Below are positions 7,401 to 9,544 of a stretch of 9,544 bases of DNA, one piece after another. The translations under genes were made by a program, and so were the position numbers. Below the pieces are notes generated by a model. It saw nothing but the letters and a program-made list of their open reading frames with translations. It was not told the DNA's origin and did not search any database. The DNA comes from Ruminococcus flavefaciens (GTDB taxonomy: Bacteria; Bacillota_A; Clostridia; Oscillospirales; Ruminococcaceae): the NCBI GenBank assembly GCA_004556875.1, contig SFFP01000060.1:1-9544 (forward strand). The letters run 5' to 3'. The first letter of the stretch is position 1. Each line of letters begins with the position of its first letter.

Positions 7401-7980
7401 TCTCGCTACAGGTGAAGATGTAAACATCATGGTATTCGATACCGAGGTTTACTCCAACACAGGCGGACAGGCTTCCAAGTCTTCCAACATCGGTCAGGTT
7501 GCACAGTTCGCAGCAGCAGGTAAGGCAATCGCTAAGAAGCGCCTTGCTGATATCGCTATGAGCTACGGCTACATCTATGTTGCACAGATCGCTATGGGTG
7601 CTGACATGAACCAGACACTCAAGGCAATCAAGGAAGCTGAGGCTTATCCGGGTCCTTCACTCATCATCGGCTATGCACCTTGTGAGATGCACTCAATCAA
7701 GGGCGGTATGACTAACTGTCAGTCTGAGATGGAGAAGGCTGTTAAGTGCGGCTACTGGAACAACTTCCGTTATGATCCTCGTCTTACTGCTGAGGGCAAG
7801 AACCCATTCCAGCTCGACTCTAAGGCTCCTACAGAGTCTTATCAGGACTTCATCATGAACGAAGCTCGTTACAGCGCACTCACACGTTCATTCCCTGATC
7901 GTGCTAAGGAGCTGTTCGAGAAGGCTGAAAAGACAGCAGCTAATCGTTACGAGTACCTCACAAAGCTCGCTGAGAAGTAA
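4447..7980 (+). CDS. nifJ: Pyruvate:ferredoxin (flavodoxin) oxidoreductase
   Basis: The 1177-residue cytoplasmic enzyme oxidises pyruvate with CoA to acetyl-CoA and CO2, passing electrons to ferredoxin; length is typical of the single-chain family. Domain I has YPITPSSPM (30-38) and T33, E66 and R116, probable equivalents of the Desulfovibrio T31, E64 and R114 (recalled numbering). The gamma-type domain follows (about 425-625). The ferredoxin domain holds two CxxCxxCxxxC motifs: C697/700/703/707 and C752/755/758/762. Proximal cluster ligands appear to be C817, C820, C845 and C1079. Thiamine diphosphate binding uses GDGWAYDIG (from 970) and YSNTGG (N1004). AGGAGGT (4433-4439) lies 7 bases before ATG. 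Codons are restricted (GCT, GGT, AAG, CTC dominate), suggesting high expression. It is monocistronic, with its own promoter and two terminators. CDCQC at 943-947 is an unusual insert. Confidence 0.98.
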   Translation: MAIKRKMKTMDGNNAAAYVSYAFTEVAGIYPITPSSPMADYVDQWSAQGVKNIFGTTVKVEEMQSEAGAAGTVHGSLNAGALTTTYTASQGLLLMIPNMYKIAGELLPCVFHVSARCVASHALNIFGDHSDVYACRQTGFAMLAETNPQEVMDLAAVAHLATIKSRVPFINFFDGFRTSHEIQKIEIWDYEDLKEMCDMDAVKAFRDRALNPENPTMRGSHENGDIFFQHREACNSYYNAVPGIVEEYMNKVNAKLGTDYKLFNYYGAADAERVIVAMGSICDVAEEVIDYMNKNGEKVGLVKVRLFRPFSAEKLVEAIPATAKKIAVLDRTKEPGSLGEPLYLDVVAALNATGRTGIKVIGGRYGLGSKDTPPASVFAVYAELAKADPKPQFTLGIVDDVTNLSLAEEDAPNTAAEGTIECKFWGLGGDGTVGANKDSIKIIGDHTDKYVQAYFQYDSKKTGGITISHLRFGDKPIKSPYYINKADFVACHNPSYILKGYKMVNDVKPGGVFLINCQWKPEELDQHLTADTKQYIAKNNIQLYLVNAIDLAQEIGLGKRTNTILQSAFFSLSKVLPEAEAISYMKEKAQKFMKKGIEIVQMNEKAIDAGANAYVKVDVPAEWANAVDNSAPAKLEGPEKLVKMVDGIMNPVGKMLGDTLPVSAFTDHVDGTFEQGASAYEKRGVAVMVPEWNQDTCAKCNKCSFVCPHATIRPFALTEAEVAAAPENIKIAPKPIVKSEYKYTLAVSAMDCMGCGVCIGVCPTKSLKMVPRESQEPQQAVFDYCVAKVTEKADVATDANVISSQYKKPLLEFSGSCAGCAETSYARLITQLFGSRMYISNATGCSSIWGGPAATSPYTVDANGHGPAWANSLFEDNAEHGLGMYLGQKAIRERLIEEVKEIAASDKASAEVKAAADEYLATVNDGAKNTAATAALVAALEKCDCQCDKKSDILENKNYLSKKSVWIFGGDGWAYDIGFGGLDHVLATGEDVNIMVFDTEVYSNTGGQASKSSNIGQVAQFAAAGKAIAKKRLADIAMSYGYIYVAQIAMGADMNQTLKAIKEAEAYPGPSLIIGYAPCEMHSIKGGMTNCQSEMEKAVKCGYWNNFRYDPRLTAEGKNPFQLDSKAPTESYQDFIMNEARYSALTRSFPDRAKELFEKAEKTAANRYEYLTKLAEK

Positions 7981-8252
7981 GCAGCGTGACGCTCTTCGTT
8001 GAAGATTGATTAAACGGAATATTTCCGCTTGAAAACTAACGTGCACATACGAATATAAAATTACTCCCCGATACGAACAGGTATCGGGGAGTTTTTGCAG
8101 CGTGACGCTGCACCCGTCCACGTTGACGCTCGTAAACTCGCTCACTCTATGTAAAACGGATAGTCTGCTATCGCTTACGGCAGTTTAACGTGTACTATGT
8201 ACAAACGAACATAAAATTACTCCCCGATACGGACAGGTATCGGGGAGTTTTT
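7981..8252 (+). repeat. Diverged tandem duplication of a terminator module behind nifJ
   Basis: Block A (7981-8096) and block B (8097-8252) both begin with GCAGCGTGACGCT and both end with the same stem-loop and TTTTT. Inside, AAACGGA, TAACGTG and ACGAAYATAAAATTA recur in the same order. Block B is 40 bases longer. In block B the start is a perfect 6-3-6 inverted repeat (8097-8111). The region has no credible protein gene. Confidence 0.75.
8063..8096 (+). terminator. First terminator of nifJ
   Basis: ACTCCCCGATAC (8063-8074) pairs with GTATCGGGGAGT (8081-8092) around the loop GAACAG; the T run extends to 8096. The stem starts 82 bases after the nifJ stop. Confidence 0.93.
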
Positions 8253-8257
8253 GTTTT
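8219..8257 (+). terminator. Second terminator of nifJ
   Basis: The same stem as the first (8219-8230 with 8237-8248) has a loop one base different (GGACAG) and a longer tail, TTTTTGTTTT (to 8257). It probably backs up the first. The convergent membrane-protein gene ends at 8311, so it may also insulate that operon. Confidence 0.93.
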
Positions 8258-8310
8258 ACATCTTTTTATTGTAATTCTGAAATTCTCCATAATGTTCCTA
8301 CTTTACAAAT

Positions 8311-8742
8311 TCACATTTTTTTGTTGTAATACAGATTTACAAGTACTGTTATCAAAACACCTGCTGTCATGTCTATAAAAAGTGTTATGCTTACTGTCTT
8401 GCTGAAAAAGCCTGTGATTATTATTGCAAGTCCTGTACACATCAGGGAGATAACTGATGCGGTACGCATTGTCTCTTTGGAGATCTCTTTGTTGCGTTCG
8501 TCTTTGGACTTGATGTATGCCTCTTTCAGTTTCTTCTCATCATGCAGAAGAACAAAACATCTTATCATATAAAATACCGCAAGCAAGTCGCCGCCAACAA
8601 GAAGTCCTGCCAACATTCCTCTTGAGAAGTCGGGAACATTCTCGGTGAATCGACTGAGTAAGAAATATAACATTAATCCCGAACACGTATACATTGTGCA
8701 TAACTGAAATCTGAACTTTATTTTTTTCTTAAATTCTTCCAT
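8311..8742 (-). CDS. Four-TM membrane protein linked to a Cro/CI-type regulator
   Basis: The 143-residue protein has hydrophobic helices at about 13-30, 42-66, 94-113 and 118-138. They come in two pairs with a charged cytoplasmic loop between (about 67-92) that contains KDERNKEISKETMRTA. A DER...I..ka motif of this kind occurs in several families of small Firmicute membrane proteins encoded beside XRE regulators; I cannot assign a named family. AAGGAG ends 7 bases before the ATG. The gene starts 11 bases after the regulator's stop, so it is the third gene of that operon. Function unknown; regulation by its upstream neighbour is likely. No minus-strand terminator with a good T run was found after the stop. 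Confidence 0.8.
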   Translation of the reverse strand: MEEFKKKIKFRFQLCTMYTCSGLMLYFLLSRFTENVPDFSRGMLAGLLVGGDLLAVFYMIRCFVLLHDEKKLKEAYIKSKDERNKEISKETMRTASVISLMCTGLAIIITGFFSKTVSITLFIDMTAGVLITVLVNLYYNKKM

Positions 8743-8753
8743 AATAGTTCTCC

Positions 8754-8960
8754 TTATAAGTTTTCATCGCCCTCGAAAATGAACAGCTCCTCGATAGTAA
8801 CGCCGAAGAACTGCGCCGCCTTGTGAGCAAGTGTGAGTGACGCATTGTATTTTCCGTTTTCCAGTGATATGATGGTCTGACGCGTGACACTGAGAGCGTC
8901 GGCAAGTTCCTGCTGCGTGACCTTTCGGGCTTTCCGAAGCTCCTGTATTTTATTTTTCAT
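8754..8960 (-). CDS. Small Cro/CI (XRE) family transcriptional regulator
   Basis: The 68-residue protein is almost only a DNA-binding domain. The helix-turn-helix is at about 14-38 (VTQQELADALSV, then TRQTIISLENGKY), followed by the usual LTLAHKAAQFFGVTIEELF helices and an acidic tail. This is the short COG1476-type regulator common in Firmicutes. ATG at 8960 is chosen because AAGGAG lies 7 bases upstream and the protein then begins at the domain edge; an upstream in-frame ATG (9053) would read through the coding sequence of the 41-residue protein. The start lies inside the end of that gene (11-base overlap), indicating translational coupling. It probably binds the palindrome at 9094-9109 and represses its own operon (inference). 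Confidence 0.93.
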   Translation of the reverse strand: MKNKIQELRKARKVTQQELADALSVTRQTIISLENGKYNASLTLAHKAAQFFGVTIEELFIFEGDENL

Positions 8961-9075
8961 GCTTTTTCTCCTTATCCTTAGCAGTATCACTGTAAGCCAT
9001 AACCACAGCAAGTCCAACACTGACTGCCACCCACGGTAATGCCGCATCAACAAAATCTTTTATTACCATAAACAT
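8950..9075 (-). CDS. 41-residue single-pass membrane microprotein
   Basis: The open frame starts MFMVIKDFVDAALPWVAVSV, continues through the hydrophobic GLAVVMAY, and ends in a very charged KDKEKKHEK tail. One helix (about 10-27) with a positive cytoplasmic tail is predicted. AGAGGTGA lies about 5 bases before ATG 9075. It is the first gene behind a near-perfect promoter and overlaps the regulator gene by 11 bases. The coupling, ribosome binding site and clean membrane topology argue that it is real although short. Function is unknown; a partner of the downstream membrane protein or a signal to the regulator are possible. Confidence 0.72.
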   Translation of the reverse strand: MFMVIKDFVDAALPWVAVSVGLAVVMAYSDTAKDKEKKHEK

Positions 9076-9093
9076 AATATCACCTCTCCGAAT

Positions 9094-9109
9094 GTAAAGT
9101 TCACTTTAC
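9094..9109. promoter_or_regulatory. 16-bp palindromic operator candidate
   Basis: GTAAAGT (9094-9100) and ACTTTAC (9103-9109) are exact reverse complements around TC. The palindrome lies about 9 to 24 bases after the predicted +1 (near 9118) and before the ribosome binding site, a typical place for an autorepressor to bind. Confidence 0.7.
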
Positions 9110-9124
9110 TTCTTCCGTGATTAT

Positions 9125-9153
9125 AGTATAGCACGCTTTACATTTTTTGTCAA
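9125..9153 (-). promoter_or_regulatory. Promoter of the microprotein-regulator-membrane protein operon
   Basis: On the minus strand TTGACA (9153-9148) and TATACT (9130-9125) are 17 bases apart, with TG one base before the -10. This is almost full sigma-A consensus, so the operon should be strongly expressed unless repressed. Confidence 0.88.
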
Positions 9154-9166
9154 GTAAGCTTTACAT
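9136..9166 (-). promoter_or_regulatory. Two direct ATGTAAAG half-sites over the promoter
   Basis: On the minus strand ATGTAAAG occurs at 9166-9159 (just upstream of the -35) and 9143-9136 (between -35 and -10), 23 bases apart. The same octamer forms one half of the palindrome (9092-9099, plus strand). Three copies in 75 bases suggest cooperative binding of one regulator. Confidence 0.55.
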
Positions 9167-9181
9167 ATTTTCATTATTTAA

Positions 9182-9215
9182 CAAATAAACTCCCCGACAC
9201 TAATGTATCGGGGAG
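9182..9215 (-). terminator. Terminator of the small two-TM protein gene
   Basis: CTCCCCGA (9190-9197) pairs with TCGGGGAG (9208-9215). In the minus direction the tail is TTTATTTG (9189-9182). It lies 26 bases after the stop at 9241. Its 5' arm on the minus strand (CTCCCCGATAC) is the same as in both nifJ terminators. Confidence 0.8.
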
Positions 9216-9240
9216 CTTTCTATTCACTACTAACTACTTA

Positions 9241-9531
9241 CTAATCACTACTTACTACTCTTTGCTCACTGATCTTCTTCCTGTACTTTGCTCTCTTAAT
9301 GATATAAAGCAGCTGCCAGAATATCATCAGCGGAAACACAGGGATAATGACACTAAAAACAAGAATTCCGTTCCATGTAAAGGTATCCCAGAACGCATCA
9401 GCTCCGTACCAGCTCGTTCCCATGAACGAAAAACCTTCTGATATGCTTTCTACAGAGCTTATAATCAGCAATACAAAAGGCAGAAACGACACTATAAAGC
9501 TGCAGTTATAGAGCTTTGAAATAGGCTTCAT
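9241..9531 (-). CDS. Small two-TM membrane protein at the window edge
   Basis: The 96-residue frame has hydrophobic helices at about 8-28 and 54-78. They are joined by an aromatic extracytoplasmic loop (FSFMGTSWYGADAFWDTF) and followed by a basic tail (KRAKYRKK). I do not recognise the family. ATG 9531 has only a weak ribosome binding site in view (GGAAACAGG at its left), and the frame stays open to the window end, so the gene could start further upstream. Its own terminator separates it from the regulator operon. The last codons (VVSSD) and the bases after the stop lie in a low-complexity AGT-rich repeat, so the C-terminus may vary between strains. Confidence 0.65.
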   Translation of the reverse strand: MKPISKLYNCSFIVSFLPFVLLIISSVESISEGFSFMGTSWYGADAFWDTFTWNGILVFSVIIPVFPLMIFWQLLYIIKRAKYRKKISEQRVVSSD

Positions 9532-9544
9532 GCCTGTTTCCGCA

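Noticed and set aside
7888..8145. 85-codon minus-strand frame over the end of nifJ and the terminator module
   Set aside because: It runs through a strong terminator and repeats, and has no family resemblance.
8063..9215. Repeated CTCCCCGATAC arms as ends of an insertion sequence
   Set aside because: No transposase or target duplication lies between them, and each copy is a complete terminator hairpin.

Overview
The window looks like chromosomal DNA of a low-to-mid GC anaerobic Firmicute of the Ruminococcus/Oscillospiraceae type. This is inferred from a full-length clostridial pyruvate:ferredoxin oxidoreductase, sporulation genes (spoIIID, spoVAC), strong AGGAGG-type ribosome binding sites and sigma-A-like promoters. 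The genus is an impression from protein style, not proven. No CRISPR array, IS element, tRNA or rRNA was seen.

Region 1 (1-2974, + strand) is the 3' end of an operon. It holds the last codons of a probable ABC-2 permease, a GldG-family membrane-anchored protein and a DUF4340 membrane-anchored protein, closed by a hairpin terminator. The set resembles the permease/GldG/DUF4340 export-type systems whose substrate is unknown in non-gliding bacteria.

Region 2 (2972-3830) is a divergent sporulation pair: spoIIID on the minus strand (TTG start favoured) and a stand-alone spoVAC on the plus strand. Each has a perfect inverted repeat next to its ribosome binding site. No spoVAD or spoVAE follows.

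Region 3 (3831-4446) has no protein gene. Its most notable content is an apparently undescribed candidate small RNA on the minus strand (about 4096 to 3976). A TTGACG-17-TATAAT promoter places the +1 exactly at the foot of a 5' hairpin. A 60-nt unstructured, pyrimidine-rich linker with an anti-Shine-Dalgarno CUCCUUUC follows, then a perfect terminator hairpin with a seven-U run. The nifJ promoter (TTTACA-17-TATAAT) and a further upstream sigma-A-like promoter point the other way.

Region 4 (4447-8257) is nifJ, 1177 residues, with all expected cofactor motifs. It is followed by a diverged tandem duplication of a module that ends in a strong terminator, so nifJ has two terminators in series.

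Region 5 (8311-9075, minus strand) is a three-gene operon: a 41-residue single-pass membrane microprotein, a 68-residue Cro/CI-type regulator and a four-TM membrane protein. Its near-consensus promoter is decorated with three ATGTAAAG half-sites, one forming a 16-bp palindrome just downstream of the predicted +1, which suggests autorepression. A further small two-TM protein gene (9241-9531, minus) sits at the window edge with its own terminator, whose stem matches the two behind nifJ.
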